Assembly (NCBI RefSeq): GCF_000255655.1
Contig: NZ_JH636438.1
Location: forward strand, 270,049 to 334,048
DNA from: Schlesneria paludicola DSM 18645
Lineage (GTDB): Bacteria; Planctomycetota; Planctomycetia; Planctomycetales; Planctomycetaceae
Direction of reading: 5' to 3'
DNA: 64,000 bases
In this document: piece after piece, positions 49,847 to 58,354 of the stretch
Layout: every line of letters begins with the position of its first letter
Position numbering within the stretch: position 1 is the stretch's first letter
Position numbers and translations under genes: made by a program
Notes under the pieces: generated by a model
The model's input: the letters and a program-made list of their open reading frames with translations, nothing else
Database searches by the model: none
Told to the model about the DNA's origin: nothing

Positions 49847-51092
49847 GTTGCGCGGATTTTGCTGTGGGCTCGGGTCTGGCGAGCGGCCCGCCGCTACTGC
49901 GTTTGACAGACTGAACGAACTCGGGATCGAGGCTGTCCAGGAATTTCTGCGCCTTCTGTGCATAGACAAGACTCTTTTCGTCGCGGCTCTTTTCCGTGTG
50001 CTTTCGGCAACTGAGTGCAAACGCGACGATTTTCTCTTTCGCGGCGCGTGACTCCCAGGGGTCTTGGCCGTATCCCGAGATGAGCGTGTCGAGCGAATCC
50101 CAATCTTTCCAGCGGGCCAGGTCGATCACAACCAACTCCGCCAGTTCGGGGCGTTTCAGGCAACGTCGCATGGCAGAGCGGAGCGTCTCTTCTGGGAATT
50201 GGGTACGACGATAGTCCCAGAGAAAGACTAGCGTCACGCGCAGGGCATTCACGTCTTCTGTGCGGGGATCGCTTTCGGAAATGTCGGCAGGCAGTGAATC
50301 GAGTTTCTTATCGAGCAGCAGCTTCAGGCCACGTTCACCACGCAGCATCAAATAGCCGCCCATCATGCCGTCGATCCAGAACCGATTCTTGCCCGGATCG
50401 ATCGGAGCGAGAATCTTTCGTTCCATATAGTCCGCGTCTTCTTCGTTCCCGCAGAGGCCGAGCAACATGCTGTAGAAAGCGCGGCGTGGATCCTGTGAGG
50501 GATCTGGATCTTCAATCCATTTCCGGACGTCCTGTCGGGAGATCGACGGAGCCAGTTCCGCGACGTCTTCGAATTTTGCCCGTGCAAACTCACCGAACGC
50601 GTCGTTGGAGATGAGCGAGTTCTTGCTGTTGATGTACTTGAGGAAGTACTTCAGACGTTCCGGTGCTGGCAGCGATTCTGGCGCAGGAGCCTTTTTCACA
50701 TATTCGACTTCCGTTCCGAGCTCGTCAACGCGAACGGGAAGGCTCCATTCGCGTTCGCCACCGACTTTCTGGCCCATGATCAGAAACAGGTCTCCGGCGT
50801 CTGCTGTGACGCCAAAGGGAACGACAACTTTGTCACCCTTCTTGATGGACTGGCCGGTGCGCAATGCGGTTGCGACCAGGAACGTGGTTTCTTCCTGCGA
50901 CAATTCCTGACCGCGTTTGGTTTCGACGTACTTGACGACGCACGCGTCACTGGCGGCTGCGAGCTTTTCGCTGAGTGTTTCGTCTGTCGGCGGACAATAG
51001 GGGCACGCATAGACAACGCTAAAAGTCGCGACCATCGCCGTCACGACGAGCAGTGCGTATCCGATGTTCCAGAATTGCCTGATCCCTGGCAT
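49827..51092 (-). CDS. Secreted protein with CPYC start, paralogue 1
   Basis: 421 residues with a signal peptide and a mature start ACPYCPPTDETLSEKLAAAS. The middle contains RLKYFLKYINSKNSLISNDA and AFGEFARAKF, then MLLGLCGNEEDADYMERKIL; these are shared with the paralogue 400 bases away (RLKYFLKYLE, DAFGEFANAAY, MMLGLCGNDDDAKLMEARIL). The helical middle could be HEAT-like. The C-terminal tail is polar and Pro-rich. AAGGAGC lies 6 bases before the ATG. Function unknown. Confidence 0.85.
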   Translation of the reverse strand: MPGIRQFWNIGYALLVVTAMVATFSVVYACPYCPPTDETLSEKLAAASDACVVKYVETKRGQELSQEETTFLVATALRTGQSIKKGDKVVVPFGVTADAGDLFLIMGQKVGGEREWSLPVRVDELGTEVEYVKKAPAPESLPAPERLKYFLKYINSKNSLISNDAFGEFARAKFEDVAELAPSISRQDVRKWIEDPDPSQDPRRAFYSMLLGLCGNEEDADYMERKILAPIDPGKNRFWIDGMMGGYLMLRGERGLKLLLDKKLDSLPADISESDPRTEDVNALRVTLVFLWDYRRTQFPEETLRSAMRRCLKRPELAELVVIDLARWKDWDSLDTLISGYGQDPWESRAAKEKIVAFALSCRKHTEKSRDEKSLVYAQKAQKFLDSLDPEFVQSVKRSSGGPLARPEPTAKSAQRPGGAE

Positions 51093-51116
51093 TTCGAGCT
51101 CCTTGCTAAGTCGGTC

Positions 51117-51168
51117 CTACTTCAGCAGAAAGAACCGCTTGGCTTCGTTCACAATCTTGGGATATTTC
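51117..51168 (-). pseudogene. Orphan 3' end of a third paralogue
   Basis: Minus strand reads PKIVNEAKRFFLLK then stop, matching the C-terminus PKTVNEAKRFFLLK of the gene ending at 51496. DNA identity over about 50 bases is roughly 90 percent (about five differences). Family 2 repeats start right after it, where the body of the gene should be. I read it as a truncated duplicate. Confidence 0.7.
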
Positions 51169-51171
51169 TTT

Positions 51172-51304
51172 CCTCGTTCCCAAGCTCCCGCTTGGGAACG
51201 CTCCCTTAGTCCAGGAGTATGCGGGAAGGTCTCAAGGTCCCTTTCCCGCTCGAGTCGTATCGAAGATCCCGAGAGGCGTTTCCAATCGGGAGCTTTTGAA
51301 GTTG
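51172..51304. repeat. 133-bp element (family 2), degenerate copy C
   Basis: Starts CCTCGTTCCC with a perfect left hairpin on AAGCTCCCGCTT (51175-51200). The inside (CCCGCTCGAG) and right end (GGCGTTTCCAATCGGGAGCT) are diverged but in the right places. It joins the orphan 3' fragment directly. Confidence 0.65.
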
Positions 51305-51323
51305 CGCTCTTTGCATGTTTTCC

Positions 51324-51456
51324 CCGCGTTCCGAAGCACCCGCTTGGCAACGCTTCGTACTCATCAGAAGTATGTACGTCGGTCTGAAGCTACTTTCCTG
51401 CTCGACAGAAAATTAAATCGCAAGCGGCGTTACCAAGCGGGAGCTTGGTAACGAGG
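51324..51456. repeat. 133-bp element (family 2), copy B
   Basis: Same length as copy A, aligned without gaps. The left hairpin is decayed (AAGCACCCGCTT), the right hairpin is perfect (CGTTACCAAGC / GCTTGGTAACG). It shares CTGCTCGACAGAAAA and CATCAGAA with copy A. It lies 20 bases after copy C and 40 bases before a gene end. Confidence 0.8.
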
Positions 51457-51495
51457 GGGATGAGCGGAACTTCAGAAAACCTTGCGAAGTCGTTG

Positions 51496-52734
51496 CTACT
51501 TCAGAAGAAAGAACCGCTTGGCTTCGTTCACAGTCTTAGGGTCTTTGCGTTCGAGTTCCTCAAGGCACTTCTGGGCTTTCACGACATGGGCGGGCAGTTC
51601 GGCGGGGGGCTTGGCATCCGCGGTGGGAATTGCCCCTGCTCCGCCGGACGTCGTGGAGTCAACCTTCTTTTCGCCCGTGTCTTTCGCGCTGGAAAGCATA
51701 TATCGGACGATGGCACGCTTTACTGAGGGGATGTTTGCTTCGTCGTCGTACAGGGCCATTAACTGGTCCTGTACGGACCAATCCTTCATGCGTGACAGGT
51801 CGGCAATCACCAGATCCACCAATTCCTGGCGAGCCAGTAGAATCCGCATCGATTCTCGCAGCCGCTCGGCGGAGATGCGACCATCGCCATACTGCCACAT
51901 GAAGCGGACCGCTTGCATCGCAGCATAGGTTTCACTGAACGGCGCCTTCTTGTTTTTGAGCTTTTCGTTTTCCAGAACGGTCAGGCCTTTGTCGCCGGTC
52001 AGCAGCAGGTAGCCACCCATGACGCCGTCGATTTGCAGGCGGAAATCTTCGGTCGGTTCCAGGATTCGTGCTTCCATCAGCTTGGCATCGTCATCGTTTC
52101 CGCACAGACCCAGCATCATGCCGTACAGTCCCAGTCGCCCAGGGGCGACATCCTTGGAATTGATCCAGATACGAAGCTGATCACGGGGCAGGTCGGCGGA
52201 TAGCTTGACGACATCGGCGTAAGCGGCATTCGCAAATTCGCCGAACGCATCGTCCGCGATCATCTTGTCGCTGGTTTCCAGGTACTTCAGAAAGTACTTC
52301 AGTCGTTCCGTCGCGACACCGCCCGGTTTGGGGGCGCTTCGAATGTATTCATAGGCGGTTTTGCTGACTTCCAGCGGGCTGCTCCACTCAATGGCCGATT
52401 CAACCTTGGTTCCGAACAGCATGAATTGATCGCCGACTTTGGCCGCTCGGTAGCGGATCAGATTGATCTTGCCACCTTTTGCCAGTTTCCCCCCTTCGGG
52501 TTGCTGAACCACGTCCACGATCTCGAAATCGGTGGAACCCGAGTCCGAAATTTTCGCGGGTTGGCCCCCTGCCCAACTGACCAGGACGACGGCATCCGCC
52601 TGCGAAACCTGTTCGGACAGGGTGAGTGACGGTGCCGAGCAAAATGGGCAACTGATCGCGGGCTGGGAGACGAGCATCGCGACTGCAAAGACTGCCAGGC
52701 CGCCAACCCACAACGATAATCGAGAGACCTTCAT
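51496..52734 (-). CDS. Secreted protein with CPFC start, paralogue 2
   Basis: 412 residues with signal peptide and mature start SCPFCSAPSLTLSEQVSQAD, parallel to CPYCPPTDETLSEKL in its neighbour. Body motifs shared with the paralogue: RLKYFLKYLETSDKMIADDA, DAFGEFANAAY, MMLGLCGNDDDAKLM and DGVMGGYLLLTGDKGL. The end VNEAKRFFLLK is present in duplicate downstream. GGAGG lies 7 bases before the ATG. The paired cysteines next to the cleavage site may form a redox or metal site; function unknown. Confidence 0.85.
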   Translation of the reverse strand: MKVSRLSLWVGGLAVFAVAMLVSQPAISCPFCSAPSLTLSEQVSQADAVVLVSWAGGQPAKISDSGSTDFEIVDVVQQPEGGKLAKGGKINLIRYRAAKVGDQFMLFGTKVESAIEWSSPLEVSKTAYEYIRSAPKPGGVATERLKYFLKYLETSDKMIADDAFGEFANAAYADVVKLSADLPRDQLRIWINSKDVAPGRLGLYGMMLGLCGNDDDAKLMEARILEPTEDFRLQIDGVMGGYLLLTGDKGLTVLENEKLKNKKAPFSETYAAMQAVRFMWQYGDGRISAERLRESMRILLARQELVDLVIADLSRMKDWSVQDQLMALYDDEANIPSVKRAIVRYMLSSAKDTGEKKVDSTTSGGAGAIPTADAKPPAELPAHVVKAQKCLEELERKDPKTVNEAKRFFLLK

Positions 52735-53011
52735 CAGTGAACCTCCACCAATCTGCTAAGCCAGAATCCGCGGTGCCAAGTGTGAACGAATTGTACCACA
52801 CTCGCGGGAATGATGAGAACGTGAACATCGGTCGAAGGGGCCAGTTGCCGATTTTCCGAGTTTGGCACCCCCCACGTGTCTGTGCTTCCCCCCACAACCG
52901 GCCCCGTTGCGAGATGCTCGCTGCGTTCAACGTGCTCCAGCGTAAGTCTGGGAAGACGGCGCAAAGACGTTGCCGCGGTAAAGCGAAGCCAAATGGTCGG
53001 CGATGGGGCCT

Positions 53012-55609
53012 TCAGTGTGGGTTGCGACCCCTCTTTCGTTTGAAGGGTTCCACCTGAATTTCGCCGTCGGGCGTGACGTGACAACGGATCGCACCGTGCG
53101 TTGCGGTCGTCAAAATCTGTGATGAGGGGCCATACTGCACGGCGAGACGGGCCGAAACGGCGGACTCGGGTGTGCTGACAATCACATATTCCGGACGAGC
53201 CCACCGCGCCAGATCCGGTGGGTTTGCTTTCAGGCTGCCGTGATGCGGCGATAGCAAGATGTCAACATCAATAGGCGGCGTTTTCAGCAATTCGTCTAAC
53301 CCTTCCAGTTCCAGGTCGCCCGTCAGCAAGATTCGACGCCCGGCATATTCCAGGCAGACGACCAGACTGTTGGGATTGTCGCGCAACGAGACAAACTGTT
53401 TGGACGGATGAAGCACCCGGAGGATCAACCCCTGATCGAGTACGAGCGATTGTCCTGCCGAGATCAATTGAGGCTGAACTCCCAGACTGGCAGGCTGTTC
53501 AATTGCTGCCGCTACGACTGGTTGGTTCCAGTCGAGAAAGCTGCGATGCACGAACAGGCGATGCGGTGACACAATCCGACTGAGTTCCGGCAGTGCGTTG
53601 CAGTGATCGCCATCGGCGTGTGAGATCACCACCGCGTCCAGGCGAGACCGGCCCGTCTCCCACAGCGTCTGTGAGATCGTTCTGGCGATCGACGCGCCAC
53701 CCGTCATTCCACCGGCATCGTACAAGACGGTCCTCCCATTCGGGCATTCCATCAAGACTCCCAAACCGTGGCCGACCGAAATGAACGTGCAGGTCAAGCC
53801 GGGATGAGGCGGCCGGGAAACTCCCCAGGCCAGACCGCATACCAGCCAGGCCAAGCCGGCTCGGAAAGAGACCGCACGCCCCCACTCGCGGCGTGACGCC
53901 ACGAAGAGCGGTAACACCGTGCAGACATAGAACCCGATTGTCCACCAGGTGGGCGGAGCTGGCACATACAGGTGTCCCGCTTCAAAGCTGGCACCGAGCC
54001 GAACCGACCACAGGAATCCTCGCAGGCAAAGGTCGAACAGATCTCCCAGCCAGCCAAACAGACTTGCCCCAATCAAACCCAGAAGCAGAAAGGAGTAACC
54101 GGTCCAGAACATGAACGTCACCGGGATCAGCAGCAGCACGGTGAGCAGCGATCCGATTGGCGAAACCAGATGAAACTCGCTGGCGATCAAGGGGGACGTG
54201 ATCAACCAGACCGCCAATCCCACAATGTTCGCTTCGACAATCGCGCGACCGAGCGGCGCGATGTAACGACGCACGGGGGAATCCAGCGGCGCGTCGGCGG
54301 TCAGGTCTCGCGCCTGTTGCTGTGCGAGCGTCATCCAGTTGGTCGCGTGTAGAATGGCGAACACGGCCAAGAATGACAGTTGAGCCCCCGTGTTGAACAG
54401 ATCGCACGGGTTCCACAGCAGCACAGCCAAGCCCGCCAGTGCCAAGGCGTTCGCAAAGGTTCCCGACCGACCAATCAATTGCCCGAACGCAACAATCACG
54501 GCGACCACGGTCGCCCGCACGATGGGAGGATTGGCGTCGGTAACAAGGGCATACACCGGAAGTGCAATCAGCACGAGCAATGTCGACGTCTGGGCCGAAC
54601 GTCCCAGCCACCGACAGAGTGTCCAGAGCCAACCCCACAACAGACCCACGTTCATTCCCGAGATCGCCAGCACATGTAGCATGCCGCTTTCGCGGAAAGC
54701 GCGGCGCGTTTCATCATCAATCTGAACGCGACTGCCGAGGAGCATCGCCTGAGCAACAGGAGCCGTCTCCGCGCCAAGTCGACCGGCAATCAGTTGCTCC
54801 GCCCGCTGCCGAATGGCTCCTCGTGCGATCAGCAACCAGTCCCATACGGTTCGTCTTTGATCGAGCACCGTCACGCAATTGACGTGGTTGGAACGGATCA
54901 CTGTCCAGACCCCCATCTGCCGCAGGAATTCCCGTTGATTGAAGTCACCCGGGTTCGCGGGCTCGACCGGACGACTCAGCTCGCCAATCACCTCAATCAA
55001 ATCACCAACCATGACGCCCGCAAGAGCTCCATCGATTGTGACGCGGACCATCCCCGATACAGGCATCGATTCGGCCGCACCCGAGATCAGACTTCTGCTG
55101 TTGAGAAGCAGAATCGTTCGTTCCGGATTCTGCCAGTCGGCCCGTTCACCGTCTGCCCGTTTGGCGATCCATGGTGTTTGTGCAACGCGCCCCTCCACTC
55201 GCACAAGTTGGCGTTCATCGGTTGCCGAATTCACGATGTCGTCAGCCGCCAGACAGCTCCATCGCCAGTGATGCCACGCCCCTGCGAGTCCACTCCAGCC
55301 CAATAGAATCAGTCCAACCTGCATGGCAGGCCTAACATTGTGGATCAACGCAGAAGATCGCTTCGACGGGATGTGAGGAGTCGTCTCTCTGGCTTCCGTC
55401 GCACGCACCGACGGCCATGGCCAGATGAGCGTCACGATCCAGAAGATGGTGAAAACTGTTGTGAGGATCAGCCAGGTATCGAGCGACAGGTTCCAGATTC
55501 GATCGATCAGAATTCCCGTCGATCCTGCCCCGACCAGCACGATGGCGGGAGCACGTCGAGGCCGTTCAGTCTGCACCGTGTCGGAGGTCGGCTCATACAT
55601 CGACGACAT
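53012..55609 (-). CDS. comEC: ComEC/Rec2-family DNA uptake channel protein
   Basis: 865 residues. N-terminal helices with a DUF4131-like soluble part, the competence membrane domain (RVQIDDETRRAFRESGMLHV, AISGMNVGLLWGW), then a C-terminal metallo-beta-lactamase-like domain with VISHADGDHCNAL, whose His and Asp cluster matches the nuclease-like family. It would carry DNA across the inner membrane during transformation. No comEA or pilus genes are adjacent. Confidence 0.92.
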   Translation of the reverse strand: MSSMYEPTSDTVQTERPRRAPAIVLVGAGSTGILIDRIWNLSLDTWLILTTVFTIFWIVTLIWPWPSVRATEARETTPHIPSKRSSALIHNVRPAMQVGLILLGWSGLAGAWHHWRWSCLAADDIVNSATDERQLVRVEGRVAQTPWIAKRADGERADWQNPERTILLLNSRSLISGAAESMPVSGMVRVTIDGALAGVMVGDLIEVIGELSRPVEPANPGDFNQREFLRQMGVWTVIRSNHVNCVTVLDQRRTVWDWLLIARGAIRQRAEQLIAGRLGAETAPVAQAMLLGSRVQIDDETRRAFRESGMLHVLAISGMNVGLLWGWLWTLCRWLGRSAQTSTLLVLIALPVYALVTDANPPIVRATVVAVIVAFGQLIGRSGTFANALALAGLAVLLWNPCDLFNTGAQLSFLAVFAILHATNWMTLAQQQARDLTADAPLDSPVRRYIAPLGRAIVEANIVGLAVWLITSPLIASEFHLVSPIGSLLTVLLLIPVTFMFWTGYSFLLLGLIGASLFGWLGDLFDLCLRGFLWSVRLGASFEAGHLYVPAPPTWWTIGFYVCTVLPLFVASRREWGRAVSFRAGLAWLVCGLAWGVSRPPHPGLTCTFISVGHGLGVLMECPNGRTVLYDAGGMTGGASIARTISQTLWETGRSRLDAVVISHADGDHCNALPELSRIVSPHRLFVHRSFLDWNQPVVAAAIEQPASLGVQPQLISAGQSLVLDQGLILRVLHPSKQFVSLRDNPNSLVVCLEYAGRRILLTGDLELEGLDELLKTPPIDVDILLSPHHGSLKANPPDLARWARPEYVIVSTPESAVSARLAVQYGPSSQILTTATHGAIRCHVTPDGEIQVEPFKRKRGRNPH

Positions 55610-55845
55610 CTTTGTGCGTGTAGCTCACCTCGAACTCGTCGCGATCGCGCGTCGAATTCAAGGTGAATTTGATGGAACCTTGATCCCTGTGCCATGGATT
55701 TCTGCGAAATGCAGGTATCGGAAGAACCGAGGTCGCTCGACGTGAGCGGGCCCGGGCGAGATACTTGCAGCGTTGTGATACTGCCACGTTTGGCATCAAC
55801 AGAAAAGTCATTTTCTGCATCCCACAGACATCGCGGAGCGATCGA

Positions 55846-56565
55846 GTGCGCGTGCTGAGCTATAACATCCACAAAGGAATTGGCGGTCGTGATCGCCGTT
55901 ATCGACTCGCGCGGATCATGGAAGTCATCGCCGCAGAATCGCCCGATGTGATCTGCCTGCAGGAAGTGGATCGAGACGTCCGCCGCAGCCGGTTCGACAA
56001 TCAGCCAGAACTGTTGGCGGAGTACTTTGGATTCGGGCATCGTTTGTATCAGCAGAACGTTCGCGTGAAGACGGGCGGTTATGGAAATCTGCTGCTTTCA
56101 CGCTGGCCTTTCCGCACGCATCACCAGATCCAGCTCACGCTGCAGACGAAGAAACCACGCGGGGCTCAGATGGCGGTGATTGATTCGCCCGCTGGCCCAT
56201 TTCAGATCGTGAATTGGCATCTGGGGCTGGGTGAGCGGGAGCGTCATTGGCAGGTGCGTCGATTGCTGGAACACCATCTGTTCTGCGAAGGCCACGATTT
56301 CCCGCAACTGATCATCGGCGATTCGAACGATTGGCGGAACACACTGACCAACGGTCCGTTCGCCGTGCATGGCTTCCATCACCTGACGGCCCCCATGTCC
56401 CGCTTCCGCTCGTTCCCGGCCTATTTGCCGCTCGGGTCACTGGATAAGGCCTTTTGGCGCGGCCCGTTTTCAAAATTGAGTGCCCACATTGGAAAGCGCC
56501 GCCCCGCCCGCGACGCATCTGATCATTTGCCCCTGATCGTGGATTTTGAACTGAAACACACTTAA
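55846..56565 (+). CDS. Endonuclease/exonuclease/phosphatase-family protein
   Basis: 239 residues from GTG 55846, chosen because GGAG lies 7 bases upstream and the product begins at the first strand (VRVLSYNIHKGIGG). The metal site is spread over VICLQEVDRD, GDSNDW and ASDHLPLIVDF. The substrate could be DNA, phospholipid or another phosphodiester; the family does not fix it. Divergent from comEC. Confidence 0.9.
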   Translation: MRVLSYNIHKGIGGRDRRYRLARIMEVIAAESPDVICLQEVDRDVRRSRFDNQPELLAEYFGFGHRLYQQNVRVKTGGYGNLLLSRWPFRTHHQIQLTLQTKKPRGAQMAVIDSPAGPFQIVNWHLGLGERERHWQVRRLLEHHLFCEGHDFPQLIIGDSNDWRNTLTNGPFAVHGFHHLTAPMSRFRSFPAYLPLGSLDKAFWRGPFSKLSAHIGKRRPARDASDHLPLIVDFELKHT

Positions 56566-56673
56566 CCATTTTCCGCGTAATGTGTTACGAACATGCTTGC
56601 CTGTTTCAGCCATCAAAATCCGTGCATTCGACACAAGTCTTCGGCAAGACGGGCTGTTCGAAGGATGCGACGG

Positions 56674-56701
56674 TTGCGAAAGTCGGAGCAACGTGTATGA
56701 T
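56674..56701 (+). promoter_or_regulatory. Candidate promoter of tRNA-Phe
   Basis: TTGCGA, a 16-base spacer and TATGAT, ending 41 bases before the tRNA. Confidence 0.45.
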
Positions 56702-56742
56702 CTTTTTCCCTCGAAGCGGCACCTCGCCGACTTCGAAGTGCT

Positions 56743-56815
56743 GGCTGGGTAGCTCAGTTGGTAGAGCACAGGACTGAAAATCCTGGTGTCGCCGGTTCGA
56801 TCCCGGCCCCAGCCA
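56743..56815 (+). tRNA. tRNA-Phe(GAA)
   Basis: 73 bases fold into a full cloverleaf: acceptor GGCTGGG / CCCAGCC, D-arm GCTC / GAGC, anticodon stem CAGGA / TCCTG with loop CTGAAAA (anticodon GAA), and T-arm GCCGG / CCGGC with loop TTCGATC. The CCA end is not encoded. A phage-like region starts right after it, so its 3' half probably serves as the attachment site. Confidence 0.97.
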
Positions 56816-56845
56816 CTGGTTTGCAGCTCATATGGAGTTGAACAA

Positions 56846-57058
56846 GTGGATAGCGTCAAGGATGGCGTGCCAGACGCTCATGTTATGGCAGTTCAAAGTG
56901 ACGTCGAATACGGTCGAGACATTCTTGATCGATTCTACATCGACAAAAACGGCGTTCTCGTCGACGAGGGTCGCCCACTTTCCGCGACACGCGAGCAACA
57001 CGAGATATTGTTGCAAATCCTCAGCAGGCTCATCCCAGAACACTCGGCCAAGTCCTGA
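56846..57058 (+). CDS. Small protein at the element's left end
   Basis: 70 residues from GTG 56846, which has GGAG 8 bases upstream; an ATG at 56885 is an alternative. The core is DVEYGRDILDRFYIDKNGVL followed by TREQHEILLQILSRLIPE, mixed alpha/beta. No family recognised. It starts only 31 bases after the tRNA. Confidence 0.55.
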   Translation: MDSVKDGVPDAHVMAVQSDVEYGRDILDRFYIDKNGVLVDEGRPLSATREQHEILLQILSRLIPEHSAKS

Positions 57059-57072
57059 TGAAATCACGTCGG

Positions 57073-57101
57073 TTTGTAGTCAATCAAATGATTGCTATAC
57101 T
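57073..57101 (+). promoter_or_regulatory. Promoter with built-in operator for the XRE gene
   Basis: TTTGTA, a 17-base spacer and TATACT, ending 6 bases before the ATG, so the message would be nearly leaderless. The spacer contains the palindrome CAATCA AA TGATTG (57081-57094), where a bound repressor would block polymerase. Confidence 0.6.
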
Positions 57102-57107
57102 GGGGAA

Positions 57108-57344
57108 ATGAACGTGAAACTGCATGACCGCTTTCAAAAACGAGTCCATGAGGCACTCGAAGCGAACCAAATGTCGCAGGGCGATTTAGCCAAGCGCCTA
57201 GGTGTCTCCCGCCAGAACGTTTCCCAGTACCTTTGTGGAAATCGCGTCCCTGGTTTGGACATGGTTGAACGCTTCGCAGAGGCCCTTGGTTTTGCTGAAC
57301 CAAATGAGCTATTGCAAGAAACAGAGTCGCATGCAACGTTTTGA
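57108..57344 (+). CDS. XRE-family transcriptional regulator
   Basis: 78 residues with a single helix-turn-helix: ALEANQMSQGDLAKRLGVSR, then QNVSQYLCGNRVPGLDMVER. In phages and satellites such small proteins act as master repressors. The promoter carries a palindrome, and the gene's own 3' end lies inside a second, longer palindrome with the same half-site, which suggests self-regulation. It is the first regulator after the attachment site. Confidence 0.88.
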   Translation: MNVKLHDRFQKRVHEALEANQMSQGDLAKRLGVSRQNVSQYLCGNRVPGLDMVERFAEALGFAEPNELLQETESHATF

Positions 57345-57367
57345 TTGACTGTCAATCAAAACGTTGC
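57333..57367. promoter_or_regulatory. Perfect 35-base palindrome over the XRE stop codon
   Basis: Arms of 16 bases (GCAACGTTTTGATTGA and TCAATCAAAACGTTGC) with a 3-base loop. GTCAATCAAA on its right side also occurs in the promoter operator (57079-57088). It could be a repressor site, a terminator, or both. Confidence 0.8.
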
Positions 57368-57411
57368 TAACCTCGCCCGCGTCGATGGACGCGCGGTTGA
57401 TTAGCACTTGA

Positions 57412-57443
57412 CGCCCGACCCTCGACAGGTCGGGCGTTTTTTT
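57412..57443 (+). terminator. Intrinsic terminator after the XRE gene
   Basis: Stem CGCCCGACC / GGTCGGGCG with a 7-base loop and a run of seven T. It separates the regulator from the downstream genes. Confidence 0.9.
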
Positions 57444-57481
57444 GTTTCCCTGCTTGGGATTCGCCTGGCCACTTTTGCGAT

Positions 57482-57514
57482 CCGGGGCGCTCGACGATTC
57501 ACCGAGCGCCCCGG
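57482..57514 (+). other. Strong hairpin before a small gene
   Basis: A perfect 12-bp stem CCGGGGCGCTCG / CGAGCGCCCCGG with a 9-base loop, ending 20 bases before the next start codon. It lacks a T-run and might act as an attenuator or leader structure. Confidence 0.55.
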
Positions 57515-57534
57515 CTTTAAAAGGGGGTGAACCG

Positions 57535-57804
57535 ATGCAGGTGGTCGAATCGTCGAAGCTGGAATCGTTCATTGAAGCCAGCCCTCAACTGGGCGCTCTG
57601 ACGCGATTCGTTACGGCCGCGAGACGCGGTCGATTCATTGGTTGCGGCAGCGGCGACGAAGCTGCCCACGCTTTGGGTCAGATCATCCTGGCCCACGTGA
57701 CTTGTCTCGACGGTCAAATGATCGACGGGCTGATCGAATTCATCAGCGCCGCGAAGTATCAGCGGGAGACGGCCCGGGATCTCTTGTTCCGCGGTGCCCG
57801 CTAA
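57535..57804 (+). CDS. Small hypothetical protein
   Basis: 89 residues from ATG 57535, with a very strong AAGGGGG site 5-6 bases upstream. Mostly helical; GRFIGCGSGDEAAHALGQII is the central segment. No family recognised. It lies between two hairpins and the next small gene, in a run of genes on one strand. Confidence 0.65.
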   Translation: MQVVESSKLESFIEASPQLGALTRFVTAARRGRFIGCGSGDEAAHALGQIILAHVTCLDGQMIDGLIEFISAAKYQRETARDLLFRGAR

Positions 57805-57873
57805 CCCGCGATTTCTGTTTCAGGCCCTCTTCGGATTGAGGCCTGCAGTTTCTCTTCATGAAGGATCGCCATC

Positions 57874-58149
57874 GTGCTGCCGCTCGGTTGCATCTGTGTG
57901 TTTGCATCGTTGCTGACTGCCGTCGTTCACGCGTGCGTCATTGTCGGCGGTAACGCCGATCGTCGGCACATCACGCAAGACGAGTTCGAAAGCCAACGGG
58001 TATTGGGCAACGCTCAGCCGTGCACCACTAGGTCAGATCGCAAACGGGAGGTGGTTCTTGAAACAACGACCGCTCCGAATGTGCGACTCGAATACGTGAC
58101 GAAAGACAACGGCACGCCTCATCCATCACAGCAAGTATTGCCGGAATGA
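57874..58149 (+). CDS. Small membrane-anchored or secreted hypothetical protein
   Basis: 91 residues from GTG 57874 with AAGGA 9 bases upstream. The N-terminus is hydrophobic (LGCICVFASLLTAVVHACVI), a membrane helix or signal sequence. The rest is polar (QDEFESQRVLGNAQPCTTRS). No family seen. Confidence 0.5.
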   Translation: MLPLGCICVFASLLTAVVHACVIVGGNADRRHITQDEFESQRVLGNAQPCTTRSDRKREVVLETTTAPNVRLEYVTKDNGTPHPSQQVLPE

Positions 58150-58354
58150 TCTGGCCGCAATTTTGACCACGTGACGTTTCTGTAATCGACAAGGATCTGC
58201 GTTCAACGCAATAGAGGGGTTTCACGGATGATCAGGATTCAGCGCATCGGATCGAGCTGTTTATTGTTCACCGTCTGGCTGCCCCGCCAGGCCACCTTGG
58301 GTTGTCGCACTGGGAGCAGTGTTGGCAGCGCCTCAACGAAGGGGATCTTCACAG

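Noticed and set aside
51172..51456. The hairpin repeats as a CRISPR array
   Set aside because: Palindromes are at element ends with a conserved inside, not regularly spaced repeats with unique spacers.
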